NCBI GenBank assembly: GCA_047404195.1
Contig: JBDOIU010000010.1
Span: 1-64,000 of the forward strand
DNA: 64,000 bases
Source: JAJRRL01 sp047404195
Lineage (GTDB): Bacteria; Pseudomonadota; Gammaproteobacteria; JAJRRL01
Direction of reading: 5' to 3'
Shown here: piece by piece, positions 36,371 to 45,407 of the stretch
Position numbering within the stretch: the stretch's first letter is position 1
Layout of the letters: each line of letters begins with the position of its first letter
Translations under genes and position numbers: made by a program
The notes under the pieces: generated by a model
What the model saw: only the letters and a program-made list of their open reading frames with translations
The model's database searches: none
Told to the model about the DNA's origin: nothing

Positions 36371-37063
36371 TTATCTATTTGCTACAAGCTCGCCTTGTAC
36401 GATGGGCTCGCCTTGTACGATGCGCTCGCCTTTCACGACCGTGTCATTTGGGTTAATCTCCTGCAATAATCGCTTACCTAGAGTATTGTTTGTTGTCAGT
36501 GTGCCGGCTAGTTTAGAGACTACGCAAGTTAGTAACATGGCAAGTACTAATACAACGGCGACTAATGCCACACTCGCAGAGTTCATGTGCTGACTAGGCA
36601 CGTGTAACTGAGAAAGTATTTGATGGGTGAAGGAGGTAACATGTGGAGATACCAATGCCACACATGCTATCAATGGAGATAAGATAGTCACAATTATCAT
36701 TAATGGAGAAGGTATTAATGAATTGAGCGGATTCTTGGCGTGTTTACTGTTACGGAGTGCGTTACTGATTTTTTTGTTACGTTGCTCATCTTCAAGTAGC
36801 TGGAGTAATTTTGCAACTTTCTCGTCATGCATGCTGTTTGATGATGCTTGAGTTTGTTTATTATTTGGTAGTAGCTGATTCAATTGTTTGTCCAGCATCA
36901 GTAGCAGTGCTGATACGGTCGCATTCTCTTGTACTTTTTTATTAAATTTCTTAAGCTTAGTAAGATTTCTCTGATATGATTTCAATGATTTTATCTGCTT
37001 ACTCTTCACGCTGTTTTGGGATGATGACTCAAAGACTTCTTTTAATGATAGCTGTTTAGGCAT
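36371..37063 (-). CDS. Hypothetical hairpin membrane protein (230 aa), paralogue of the 35303 gene
   Basis: It has the same layout as its neighbour. A Lys/Gln/Asn-rich helical N-terminal half is followed by hydrophobic segments at about 120-141 (PLMIIVTILSPLIACVALVS) and 163-188 (SVALVAVVLVLAMLLTCVV), with a loop of about 20 residues, and a short polar tail. The tail carries imperfect repeats, VKGERI-VQGEPI-VQGELV, from an 18-bp direct repeat around 36386-36434. GGAG precedes the ATG at 37063. No signal peptide and no known domain. The function is unknown. Confidence 0.65.
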   Translation of the reverse strand: MPKQLSLKEVFESSSQNSVKSKQIKSLKSYQRNLTKLKKFNKKVQENATVSALLLMLDKQLNQLLPNNKQTQASSNSMHDEKVAKLLQLLEDEQRNKKISNALRNSKHAKNPLNSLIPSPLMIIVTILSPLIACVALVSPHVTSFTHQILSQLHVPSQHMNSASVALVAVVLVLAMLLTCVVSKLAGTLTTNNTLGKRLLQEINPNDTVVKGERIVQGEPIVQGELVANR

Positions 37064-37204
37064 GATAGCTCCGGGTGTGTTCTACAACAAAATATATATT
37101 GTTCCACAGAATTGTATGCTTGTCAATATTTTACCTAGAAAAGATCGGATTTTATGTGTTCTCTGTAAAATCATGGGGTTACAGGCATGTCTGTACAGGT
37201 GTGT

Positions 37205-37630
37205 TTATTTGGCTGCTGTTCTCTGTCTTTGGGCCATGTGTAGGCAGACTGCAAGTGCTATAAAATAAGCTGTTGATAACATCGGTAAAGTGATGAATCC
37301 TAGCCATTGCATGTGGATCTGGTGGCAGCTTGGGCCTTGCCCACATAAGCCAATGCTCTGTAATGCGGGTATCTGTTGTTCCAGTGTTTGGTAGAGTGCG
37401 AAGCAGAAGCCTAGTCGTACTAATCCTTTGGCATACGGGATAACATCATCTGTACATCTATAGAGTGCAATTGCCAGCATGATGACCAAGGGGTATGAAA
37501 ATATGCGTTGATACCAGCATAAATGGCAGACAGGCCAAAGACGAATTTCGCTGAGATAGAGACTCATCAGCGTCGCAGCTATGCTGAGTAGCCAGGCTAG
37601 AGATAAAAATATTGCTTTGCGTTGGTTCAT
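37205..37630 (-). CDS. Disulfide bond formation protein DsbB/BdbC-like
   Basis: DsbB-type quinone reductases reoxidise DsbA in the inner membrane. The 141 residues contain four hydrophobic segments, the first redox pair CHLC within VCHLCWYQR, and a second pair in LCGQGPSC. This short form is closest to the BdbC subgroup. It lies 24 bases after the DsbA-like gene on the same strand, and the two should form one redox pathway. Confidence 0.88.
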   Translation of the reverse strand: MNQRKAIFLSLAWLLSIAATLMSLYLSEIRLWPVCHLCWYQRIFSYPLVIMLAIALYRCTDDVIPYAKGLVRLGFCFALYQTLEQQIPALQSIGLCGQGPSCHQIHMQWLGFITLPMLSTAYFIALAVCLHMAQRQRTAAK

Positions 37631-37654
37631 GCTTTGGTCCTATCGTTGTGCTAC

Positions 37655-38320
37655 TCAAGCGTGGCGAATTTGCTGAATGATGTTGTCGACTTGACGCAGT
37701 GAAAGTGGGCTCACATGAATGCCATTGATAAACAGTGTGGGTGTTGCAATGTGCTTGCCCATTGCTTTTTTGGCTAGCTGCATATTTTTGTCAATTTGTA
37801 GCTGGTATTTGTTTTGTAACATGCACTGACTCAGTTGTGTGAAGTTTGCCGTTGGAATAGCGTGACTGGCCATTTGTAGTAGATTGGCTGGTGTTGCCCA
37901 GTCGCTTGCTTCGTTTGGTTGATTCGCGAAGACATAGTGCACGAAATCAAAGAAATATGCTTGTTTTTGTTCATGTAAACACAGTGCAGCATTCGCAGCT
38001 GGGGCTGAGTGCGGAATAATATTCAGGGTGACCATGTGATAGCGGGCAATGCCAGGAGTAACGTATCTCGCAATGATTTTAGGTAAAAGAGACTGGTTAA
38101 ATATCTTGCAGTTGATGCATTTGAGGTCTTCAAACGCAGTGATGTTGATTGGAGCTTTTGCTGAGCCGATGCTGGGTTGTGCTTGTGTGTCTAGTTGCAC
38201 AGCAGCTTTGAGATCCACTTGATGCTGTTGGTGATGGTGAAACCACAAGAACAGTGCGATGGCCACCAATAGTAGGGTGGCAACGATCAGTACAAAACGT
38301 TTAGCGATATTATTTTGCAT
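37655..38320 (-). CDS. Membrane-anchored DsbA/BdbD-like thiol oxidoreductase
   Basis: A 221-residue protein with an N-terminal membrane anchor (FVLIVATLLLVAIALFLWF), a thioredoxin-fold start (APINITAFEDLKCINC) with redox motif CINC, and the cis-proline loop IATPTLFING. It would oxidise cysteines in exported proteins and be recharged by the following DsbB-like protein. AAGGAG before the ATG at 38320 is preferred to the longer frame from 38347. Confidence 0.85.
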   Translation of the reverse strand: MQNNIAKRFVLIVATLLLVAIALFLWFHHHQQHQVDLKAAVQLDTQAQPSIGSAKAPINITAFEDLKCINCKIFNQSLLPKIIARYVTPGIARYHMVTLNIIPHSAPAANAALCLHEQKQAYFFDFVHYVFANQPNEASDWATPANLLQMASHAIPTANFTQLSQCMLQNKYQLQIDKNMQLAKKAMGKHIATPTLFINGIHVSPLSLRQVDNIIQQIRHA

Positions 38321-38489
38321 GAGGTAACTCCTTGCGCATGCGGACAATCATCCTTAAATATACACTGTGTGTCACAAAATGCGAGTTGGCTGTCTTAATC
38401 TGCCTCACCTTACGCGAATTTGTGCCATTGCTGACAGTATCGGTGAACTTTGTTACACTTGATGCACGATCAGTTTCGCTGGAGGGCGC

Positions 38490-39371
38490 ATGTATCAAGT
38501 CAGTTATTTATGCCGTAGGCTGTTAGTAGCGCTGGGTGTATTCTGTATAAGCAGTGTGTTTGGCCAAGTGGCACCAAACCGGCTTGCTCGACAAGCATTG
38601 GCCTTCGCGCACACCCCACCGCAGCAGGCCATGATGCAGGCTGATAGTGAAAATTTAGCCAGTCAAGTTGTAGTGCGAGAAGATGCTGCGCAGCCACCAC
38701 AGCTGCCTAGCAAGCAATTGCCATCAGGCGTATCAGCTGCCCATCAACCGCTGCAGCAGCAAGCACGTCGTGCTGTGGCATCTGGTAATACGCAATGGCA
38801 GGCTATTCAACCTTCAGGGACGTATCAAGATTCATCGTTGGTGATTTCAAATGATGAGCTTGCCGCCATGCAGCAAGCCAGTAAAAGCAGTGCAGACAGC
38901 TCTCAGGCAGCGTCTTTGAGAACGTTGTCCGACCACATCAGTCAGCTGGCATTAGCGCAAGGGAAATTGAAGCAGGCCAGTGTGGCTCTGACCAAGTTGG
39001 TTGTAAAGCTACTCAGTCAGCAGGCTGCCACTACCACATTACAAGCACAGCAGACACCGATGATTTTTTCTGTCTCATGGTGGGCACATCATACGGTCAT
39101 TGATAGGGTGCTGTGGGGGGCTTTGTTATTGTTATCGGCTTGTTTGGTGGTTGCACTGATATGGTATTTGAGGACTAAGCTGCGTGCTCGTGCCAAGCAG
39201 CAATTACAAGCAGCTGTGTTGCCAGAGTTGATGCTTGAGTTAGCAGTGGCTTGTCAATCTGCTCAGCATCAGGCTCTAGTGCGAGCGCTTTGTCAGTCCA
39301 TTATGCTGTCAGGCAATGCAGATCAGAAGTCGCGTGCTGCAGTGTTGCTCACCAGCCAGCATCAGAATTGA
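38490..39371 (+). CDS. FimV-like envelope protein (reduced)
   Basis: A 293-residue protein with a signal-like N-terminus (LLVALGVFCISSVFG), a long Gln/Ser/Ala-rich periplasmic region with a coiled coil (about 145-185), one membrane helix (about 205-230, LWGALLLLSACLVVALIWYL) and a short cytoplasmic helical tail. This layout and the position directly upstream of truA match FimV, the peptidoglycan-linked hub for type IV pili and polarity. It is much shorter than usual FimV and shows no LysM domain. The identity rests on synteny and layout. GGAGGG precedes the ATG. Confidence 0.55.
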   Translation: MYQVSYLCRRLLVALGVFCISSVFGQVAPNRLARQALAFAHTPPQQAMMQADSENLASQVVVREDAAQPPQLPSKQLPSGVSAAHQPLQQQARRAVASGNTQWQAIQPSGTYQDSSLVISNDELAAMQQASKSSADSSQAASLRTLSDHISQLALAQGKLKQASVALTKLVVKLLSQQAATTTLQAQQTPMIFSVSWWAHHTVIDRVLWGALLLLSACLVVALIWYLRTKLRARAKQQLQAAVLPELMLELAVACQSAQHQALVRALCQSIMLSGNADQKSRAAVLLTSQHQN

Positions 39372-39379
39372 GGTCTATA

Positions 39380-40168
39380 ATGCAACGATTAGCAATGGGG
39401 GTGACATACCGGGGATCGCATTATTTCGGTTGGCAGAAGCAAAAGCAAGATTTACCCACCGTACAAGCGGCGGTTGAATCAGCGCTCAGTTTTGTAGCTG
39501 ATCAGCCAGTTGATATCGTTTGTGCAGGGCGTACCGACCGGGGTGTACACGCGAGCGCACAGGTCATCCATTTTGATACCGACGTAGTCAGATCAGATCG
39601 GGCTTGGATTTTGGGAACCAACACGAATTGCCCCAGCGATATTCGCATTGCTTGGGTGCGGCCGGTAGCGGCAGATTTTCACGCCCGTTTCTCAGCCATA
39701 CAGAGGCGCTATCGGTATCTTATTTATAATCATCCTATCCGTTCAGCTCTATTTCATGATTTTCTTACCTGGGAGCCCCGGCCGTTATGTGTGACGGCCA
39801 TGCAAGCAGCAGCTGATTTTCTGCTTGGAAAACATGACTTTAGCGCATTTCGCGGCGCTGGATGTCAGGCACGAACGGCTACCCGCCATATCACAGAGTT
39901 GACCTTGAGCCGTGAAAATGACATGATTGTGCTAACTGTGACGGCAGATGCTTTTTTATTGCACATGGTTCGGAATATTGTTGGCACTTTGCTGCAAGTT
40001 GGGCGTAAAGAGTACCCGCCTGAGCACGTGGCTACAGTTTTAGCCAGTGTTGATCGCCGTCAGGCTGGTCCGACAGCACCGGCGAATGGTTTACAGTTGT
40101 GTGACGTACGTTACGCAGACAAATGGCAATTGCCAGAATTTGCAAAGCTGATGTTATTTCAGCAATGA
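39380..40168 (+). CDS. truA: tRNA pseudouridine(38-40) synthase TruA
   Basis: TruA modifies U38-U40 in tRNA anticodon stems. The catalytic Asp is in CAGRTDRGVHA. VTYRGSHYFGWQKQ, HDFSAFRGAGC and HMVRNIVGTLLQVG are typical. The ATG at 39380 gives 262 residues and begins nine bases after the preceding gene; longer frames overlap that gene. accD follows by 13 bases. The trpF gene often found between truA and accD is absent. Confidence 0.95.
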   Translation: MQRLAMGVTYRGSHYFGWQKQKQDLPTVQAAVESALSFVADQPVDIVCAGRTDRGVHASAQVIHFDTDVVRSDRAWILGTNTNCPSDIRIAWVRPVAADFHARFSAIQRRYRYLIYNHPIRSALFHDFLTWEPRPLCVTAMQAAADFLLGKHDFSAFRGAGCQARTATRHITELTLSRENDMIVLTVTADAFLLHMVRNIVGTLLQVGRKEYPPEHVATVLASVDRRQAGPTAPANGLQLCDVRYADKWQLPEFAKLMLFQQ

Positions 40169-40181
40169 CAGAGAGGTTTTT

Positions 40182-41048
40182 ATGAGTTGGTTCAGCAAGT
40201 TGATGCCAAAGGTATCCACAAAAAATAAGAAAGGTGTACCAGACGGCGTTTGGATGCAGTGTTCTGCTTGCCAAGCAACCTTATACCGCAGTGATGTTGA
40301 GCGTAATATGATGGTTTGTACCAAGTGCGGTCATCATGAGCGGCTGACGGCCGAGCAGCGCTTGGATTATTTTTTAGATAGTAATGATCGAGAAGTCATT
40401 GCTGCTGATGTGGTTGCACAGGATCGCCTTAAATTCAAAGATTCAAAACGTTATAAAGATCGTTTGACGGCTGCAGAGAAAAAGACGCAAACCACAGAAG
40501 CTTTGTTGGTAATGCAGGGGCGAGTGCAAACACAGCCTATCGTAGCAGCTGCGTTTGAGTTTTCATTCATTGGTGGGTCAATGAGTGCTGCAGTTGGAGA
40601 GCGCTTTGTGCGTGGTGTTGAGCGAGCAATGGCAAAGCGTTGCCCTTTCATCTGTTTCTCAACCAGTGGTGGCGCACGTATGCAGGAATCGCTGTTTTCT
40701 TTATTTCAAATGGCTAAGACATCAGCTGCACTGACAAAATTGGCTGATGCTGGTTTACCATTTATCTCTGTGCTCACTGACCCAACAATGGGTGGCGTGT
40801 CAGCAAGTTTTGCTACATTGGGTGATATCATCATTGCTGAACCAAAAGCGCTCATTGGTTTTTCAGGGCCGCGTGTGATTAAGCAGACAATACGTCAAAC
40901 ATTGCCGGAAGGTTTTCAGCGCAGTGAGTTTTTGTTAGAGCACGGGGCCATCGATATGATTGTAGATCGTCGTGACATGAAGAAAACAGTGGCAGACTTG
41001 TTATCGATGTTATCGGGAGATGCGCAGTCATCACAGCGGGTTGCTTAG
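40182..41048 (+). CDS. accD: Acetyl-CoA carboxylase carboxyltransferase beta subunit
   Basis: AccD, with AccA, transfers the carboxyl group from biotin to acetyl-CoA to make malonyl-CoA for fatty acid synthesis. The N-terminal zinc finger has two CxxC pairs (MQCSACQ and MVCTKCG). The crotonase-type core shows FSTSGGARMQESLFSLFQM and DPTMGGVSASFA. The length is 288. Its stop overlaps the cmk start by one base (TAGTG). Confidence 0.96.
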   Translation: MSWFSKLMPKVSTKNKKGVPDGVWMQCSACQATLYRSDVERNMMVCTKCGHHERLTAEQRLDYFLDSNDREVIAADVVAQDRLKFKDSKRYKDRLTAAEKKTQTTEALLVMQGRVQTQPIVAAAFEFSFIGGSMSAAVGERFVRGVERAMAKRCPFICFSTSGGARMQESLFSLFQMAKTSAALTKLADAGLPFISVLTDPTMGGVSASFATLGDIIIAEPKALIGFSGPRVIKQTIRQTLPEGFQRSEFLLEHGAIDMIVDRRDMKKTVADLLSMLSGDAQSSQRVA

Positions 41049-41746
41049 TGAATACCACGCCTTCATCACCGGTGATTACCATTGATGGGCCAGGCGGCTC
41101 AGGCAAGGGGACGCTATCGCGATCATTGGCTGATCACTTGCACTTTCACTATCTAGACAGTGGCTGTATTTATCGCGCACTTGCTTTTGCTGTGCTGCAG
41201 TCTGGTGTGTCAGAGCCATCAGAAGAGCAGGTGCAAACCACTTTAAAAGAGCGGCAAGTCGTTGTTTTTTCGAAGATTGTGGCCGGTGTATCCGAGACGC
41301 GTGCCACAGTAGATGGTGTGGATATCACTGCGCAGTTGCGTACGAGTGCGTGTTCGAGCATGGCTTCGCGTATTGCGGTATATCCGTGTGTGAGGGACAG
41401 CTTATTGGACATGCAGCGTGCTTTCCAGCAGCCACCTGGCTTGGTCACTGATGGCAGAGATATGGGTACGGTGGTATTTCCGCAGGCAGATGTGAAAATT
41501 TTTCTCACTGCCAGCCTTGAAATTCGTGCACAAAGAAGACAAATCGACTTGCAAGAGGCCGGCGAATGTGTTAAAGTCGGCCAAGTTCTTGAAGAAATAC
41601 GTGCGCGTGATGCGAGAGATGCAAATCGGGCAGTGGCACCTTTGAGAGCAGCAGATGATGCTGTGGTTGTGGATTGTACAAATCTATCGCCGCAAGCCAC
41701 ATTGGGTCAAACATTGGACATTGTGGCGCAGAAACTGCAAAGATAA
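41048..41746 (+). CDS. cmk: Cytidylate kinase
   Basis: Cmk phosphorylates CMP and dCMP. The P-loop is IDGPGGSGKGTLS, and LDSGCIYRALA and TDGRDMGTVVFPQA are family signatures. Translation starts at GTG 41048, overlapping the accD stop, which suggests coupling. folC, which often lies between accD and cmk in other gammaproteobacteria, is absent. The length of 232 is normal. Confidence 0.94.
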   Translation: MNTTPSSPVITIDGPGGSGKGTLSRSLADHLHFHYLDSGCIYRALAFAVLQSGVSEPSEEQVQTTLKERQVVVFSKIVAGVSETRATVDGVDITAQLRTSACSSMASRIAVYPCVRDSLLDMQRAFQQPPGLVTDGRDMGTVVFPQADVKIFLTASLEIRAQRRQIDLQEAGECVKVGQVLEEIRARDARDANRAVAPLRAADDAVVVDCTNLSPQATLGQTLDIVAQKLQR

Positions 41747-41849
41747 GCGCCTGCGTACATCCACGCAGGATACATTCACCCGCGCTACGGCGTGGTTAAC
41801 CGATGGGTCAGTGTTTCGCACTGCCGATCATTACCGGAGAACGGTTATT

Positions 41850-43532
41850 ATGTCTGACGTATCTAGTCAAAAAACAGAAAATTTTGCTGATTTATTCCAA
41901 ACATTTTGTGCGCAACAAACCATGCGTGCTGGTACTTTGGTCAACGCAATTGTTGTCAAAAAAACAAAGGATTTCATTGTTGTTAATGCAGGTTTGAAGT
42001 CTGAAGGTTTTATTCCAAATGCAGAATTTTCTGGTCAAGAAATTAATATTGGTGACGAAGTTGAAGTTGTCATTGAGGCCACAGATAATGGCTTTGGTGA
42101 AAGCCGGTTGTCACGTGAAAAAGCCAAACGTGCACGTGCATGGGCTGAACTTGAAACACAATTCAAAGCTGAGAAAATTGTTTTGGGTAACATCACTGAC
42201 CGCGTTAAAGGTGGTTTCACAGTTGAGCTCGGCGCATTGCGTGCCTTCCTACCTGGCTCATTAGTTGATGTTAAGCCAGTGAGAGATCCTGCTTACTTAG
42301 CTGGTAAAGAGTTAGAATTCAAGATTATCAAAATGGATACTCGTCGTAATAACGTGGTTGTATCACGTCGTGCTGTCTTGGAAGCTGAAAACAGTGCTGA
42401 GCGTACTGCTCGCCTAGATGAGCTGCAAGAAGGGCAAGAAGTTGACGGTATTGTGAAAAACATCACTGACTACGGTGCATTCATCGACTTGGGTGGTATC
42501 GACGGTCTATTGCATATCACCGATATGGCATGGCGACGTGTTAAGCATCCAAGTGAAGTTGTCAATGTGGGCGACGAGTTGAATGTCAAGATCTTGAAGT
42601 TTGATCGTGAAAAGAATCGTGTTTCATTGGGCTTGAAGCAAATGGGTGAAGACCCATGGGTCAATATTGCTAGACGCTACCCAGCAAACTCACGCCTCAC
42701 TGGTAAGGTGACTAATATCACTGATTACGGTTGCTTTGTACAAGTTGAAGAGGGTGTTGAAGGTTTGGTACACATGTCAGAAATGGATTGGACCAACAAA
42801 AACATACATCCAAGTAAAGTTGTGAAGATGGGTCAAGAAGTTGAAGTCATGGTGCTTGAAATTGACGAAGAGCGTCGTCGTATTTCATTGGGCGTGAAAC
42901 AAACACGTTCAAATCCATGGGATGATTTCCAATCTAAGTTTTCTGTTGGCGACAAAGTATCTGGTAAAGTTCGTTCTATTACTGATTTTGGTGTCTTTAT
43001 TGGTCTTGACGGTGGTATTGACGGTTTGGTGCACTTAACAGATCTATCATGGTCTGAAGATGGCGAAGAAATGGTGCGTCGATACAAGAAAGGCGAAGAG
43101 GTTGAGGCTGTGATCTTAACCATTGATTCTGAGCGTGAGCGTATTTCATTGGGTATCAAGCAGATGTCTGATGATCCAGTGCAAAATTTCTTGAATTCGT
43201 ACAACAAACAAGATCCAATTGAGGCGACTGTTGAATCTGTAGAGCAGAAGCAGGCTGTACTGTCTGTGGCAGATGGCGTTGCTGGTATTTTGCGAATTGC
43301 AGACTACAGCTTCGAGCATCAGTCTGATTTACGTGATGTATTGAAGAAAGATGATACGCTAGAAGTGAAGATCACAAATTATGATGCGAAAAATCGTCAA
43401 ATTTATCTGTCACACAAAGCGTTGCTTGAGCAGGCTGATTCACGTTTTGATACAGTGGGTGATGTCTCTACTGAGTCTACATTGGGTGATTTGCTGAAGC
43501 AGCAAATGTCTCAAGGTAAAGACAAAGCTTAA
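41850..43532 (+). CDS. rpsA: Ribosomal protein S1
   Basis: S1 brings mRNA to the 30S subunit. The 560-residue product has six S1 domains; copies begin near TLVNAIVVKKTKDFIVV, EIVLGNITDRVKGGFTV-type, GIVKNITDYGAFIDLGG, GKVTNITDYGCFVQVEEG, GKVRSITDFGVFIGLDGG and a divergent last one. Domains 3-5 keep the LVHMSEMDW/LVHLTDLSW motifs. The ATG at 41850 is right for the family although the frame is open to 41655 within cmk. A terminator follows. Confidence 0.97.
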   Translation: MSDVSSQKTENFADLFQTFCAQQTMRAGTLVNAIVVKKTKDFIVVNAGLKSEGFIPNAEFSGQEINIGDEVEVVIEATDNGFGESRLSREKAKRARAWAELETQFKAEKIVLGNITDRVKGGFTVELGALRAFLPGSLVDVKPVRDPAYLAGKELEFKIIKMDTRRNNVVVSRRAVLEAENSAERTARLDELQEGQEVDGIVKNITDYGAFIDLGGIDGLLHITDMAWRRVKHPSEVVNVGDELNVKILKFDREKNRVSLGLKQMGEDPWVNIARRYPANSRLTGKVTNITDYGCFVQVEEGVEGLVHMSEMDWTNKNIHPSKVVKMGQEVEVMVLEIDEERRRISLGVKQTRSNPWDDFQSKFSVGDKVSGKVRSITDFGVFIGLDGGIDGLVHLTDLSWSEDGEEMVRRYKKGEEVEAVILTIDSERERISLGIKQMSDDPVQNFLNSYNKQDPIEATVESVEQKQAVLSVADGVAGILRIADYSFEHQSDLRDVLKKDDTLEVKITNYDAKNRQIYLSHKALLEQADSRFDTVGDVSTESTLGDLLKQQMSQGKDKA

Positions 43533-43578
43533 TGCTGTTTTGAGGGTTCACTTCTATTGAGTGATCACATCAAATCGG

Positions 43579-43613
43579 ATGCCTTCTCTTGTTAGCAAGA
43601 GAGGGCATTTTTT
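43579..43613 (+). terminator. Terminator after rpsA
   Basis: ATGCCTTCTCTTG pairs with CAAGAGAGGGCAT (one G-T pair), with a TTAG loop, then six T. It ends just before the ribosome binding site of lapA, so lapA would need read-through or a promoter near the hairpin. Confidence 0.85.
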
Positions 43614-43629
43614 ATAGGAGGGTATGATA

Positions 43630-43896
43630 ATGATACGATGGTTGATTCGTTTGGTATTGATTGCAATAGCAGCTGCGGTGACAGCTTTTGCAGCATTGAA
43701 TTCACAGTGGGTTGATATCAATTTAGGCTTTACAACATGGCATGTTCAGTTGCCATGGGTTTTGCTGCTTTGTTTCATGCTGGGGTTGTTGGCAACACTC
43801 ATGATTGTATTGCCAATGGTCGTGTTGAGAATGCGACAACGTCAAGTAAAGTGTCACAAACATGTTTCGAATAGTGTAAAGGATGAGGTTGGCTGA
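43630..43896 (+). CDS. lapA: LapA-like inner-membrane protein (YciS)
   Basis: An 88-residue protein with two membrane helices (IRLVLIAIAAAVTAFAAL and WVLLLCFMLGLLATLMIVLP) separated by the family-typical NSQWVDINLGF. LapA, with LapB, regulates LpxC and LPS assembly in E. coli. It follows rpsA, its usual neighbour; ihfB and lapB are missing here. AGGAGG sits two bases before an ATG at 43624 and eight before the ATG at 43630, so 43630 is preferred. Confidence 0.75.
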   Translation: MIRWLIRLVLIAIAAAVTAFAALNSQWVDINLGFTTWHVQLPWVLLLCFMLGLLATLMIVLPMVVLRMRQRQVKCHKHVSNSVKDEVG

Positions 43897-43913
43897 GTGC
43901 TGGGGGCGATTCA

Positions 43914-45113
43914 ATGTCAAAAAAAATATTATTAGGTGTTACAGGCGGTATTGCCGCTTATAAAACACCAGAGCTGGTGCGGCTATTGCGTGCACAAGGA
44001 CATATTGTTCGGGTTGTGCTCACACCGACTGCGGCTACCTTGGTTTCTGCAGTAGCATTGCAGGCTGTTTCAGCGCTGCCAGTTGTGCAGACATGGGCAG
44101 ATGCCGATGATGGTATGGATCACATTGCATTGGCAAAGTGGGCCGACGTGATACTGATTGCGCCGGCAACGGCACATTGTATTGCAAAGGTAGCGCATGG
44201 TTTAGCAGATGATATTTTAACAACATTGATCTTGGCATCGACTGCGCAGGTTTATATTGCACCTGCGATGAATCAACAAATGTGGCATCATGTTGCAACG
44301 CAGCAAAATTGTGATCTTTTACAGCAGCAGGGGGTTAAAATATTAGGCCCTGCTTATGGTGAGCAGGCGTGTGGTGATGTTGGGTTAGGGAGATTATTGT
44401 CGTTATCAGAGATTGTGCAGGCTGTGACACAGTGTGCTGCTACCGAGGGAATACTCAAAGGGCAGCACGTATTAATCACAGCAGGTCCAACACATGAAGC
44501 AATTGATCCAGTACGCTACCTAGGCAATCACAGTACGGGGCGTATGGGCTATGCATTGGCTGCAGAAGCGCAGGCTTTAGGCGCAGTGGTGACACTGGTG
44601 AGTGGTCCTACAAATTTACCTGTCCCGAGTAGCGTAAAATGTATCAATACTGTGTCAGCAGCTGATATGTACGATGCAGTGCACGCAGTTGTGCGTGATC
44701 AAGATATTTTTATAGCAACTGCTGCGGTTGCTGACTATACCCAATCTACTGTGTTGACTCATAAAATATCGAAAAGCGAAGATAAGCTTCAGCTTACGTT
44801 ACAGCGTACAAAGGATATTTTAGCATCTGTGTATGCGTTGCCTGAAAGACCATTTTGCGTGGGTTTTTGTGCACAAACAAAAGAATTACATGCACATGCA
44901 CAACGAAAATTACACAATAAAGCTGATATCATTGTTGCGAATGAAGTTGGTCATGGTCGTGGGTTTGGCAATGTCGCATCGACAGTATATTTGCATGCGC
45001 GTGGTTGTGATGTTGAAGCACTGACAGCAAGCGATAAACAATATTTGGCTGAAGTATTGTGGCAAAAGTTGTATGCTCATTTTTGCAGTGAGATCGATAC
45101 TGGTATTGAGTGA
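43914..45113 (+). CDS. coaBC: Bifunctional PPC decarboxylase / phosphopantothenoylcysteine synthetase
   Basis: CoaBC makes phosphopantothenoylcysteine and decarboxylates it on the way to coenzyme A. In the N-terminal flavoprotein domain the active His lies in MDHIALAKWAD, the PxMNxxMW motif is PAMNQQMW, and the Cys loop is GEQACGDVGLGRL. The C-terminal synthetase domain begins ITAGPTHEAIDPVRYLGNHSTGRMG and contains the Lys of SKSEDKLQLTLQRTKDIL. The 399 residues are normal. Confidence 0.96.
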   Translation: MSKKILLGVTGGIAAYKTPELVRLLRAQGHIVRVVLTPTAATLVSAVALQAVSALPVVQTWADADDGMDHIALAKWADVILIAPATAHCIAKVAHGLADDILTTLILASTAQVYIAPAMNQQMWHHVATQQNCDLLQQQGVKILGPAYGEQACGDVGLGRLLSLSEIVQAVTQCAATEGILKGQHVLITAGPTHEAIDPVRYLGNHSTGRMGYALAAEAQALGAVVTLVSGPTNLPVPSSVKCINTVSAADMYDAVHAVVRDQDIFIATAAVADYTQSTVLTHKISKSEDKLQLTLQRTKDILASVYALPERPFCVGFCAQTKELHAHAQRKLHNKADIIVANEVGHGRGFGNVASTVYLHARGCDVEALTASDKQYLAEVLWQKLYAHFCSEIDTGIE

Positions 45114-45334
45114 GGATGCTCAAGGCACTGATGCAATACTTTTTTGGGTCTGCTCATGCTTGCGAACAACAATGTTCGTCTAGGCCTGCGCACACCCGAC
45201 GTGGTGTATTCCTTCATGTAATTTAATATGCTGCCAGGAATAAAAGTGACTTTGGGTAAGGGTGTTCAATTACAAATTATGTGAATAATTCAAGGGTTAT
45301 TGTGTGGAGCGGGCGATAGTGAAGATAACTTGTG

Positions 45335-45363
45335 TTGCTGGTAATAACATGATACGCTAGGAT
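45335..45363 (+). promoter_or_regulatory. Promoter-like sequence for the armadillo-repeat gene
   Basis: TTGCTG (45335-45340) and TAGGAT (45358-45363) are 17 bases apart and end 44 bases before the ATG at 45408; GGGAG lies eight bases before that ATG. The rest of the gap 45114-45407 shows nothing else. Confidence 0.4.
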
Positions 45364-45407
45364 TGAATACAAAATCATGCTCTGTTAAGAGTTCGGGAGT
45401 ATAGTTA

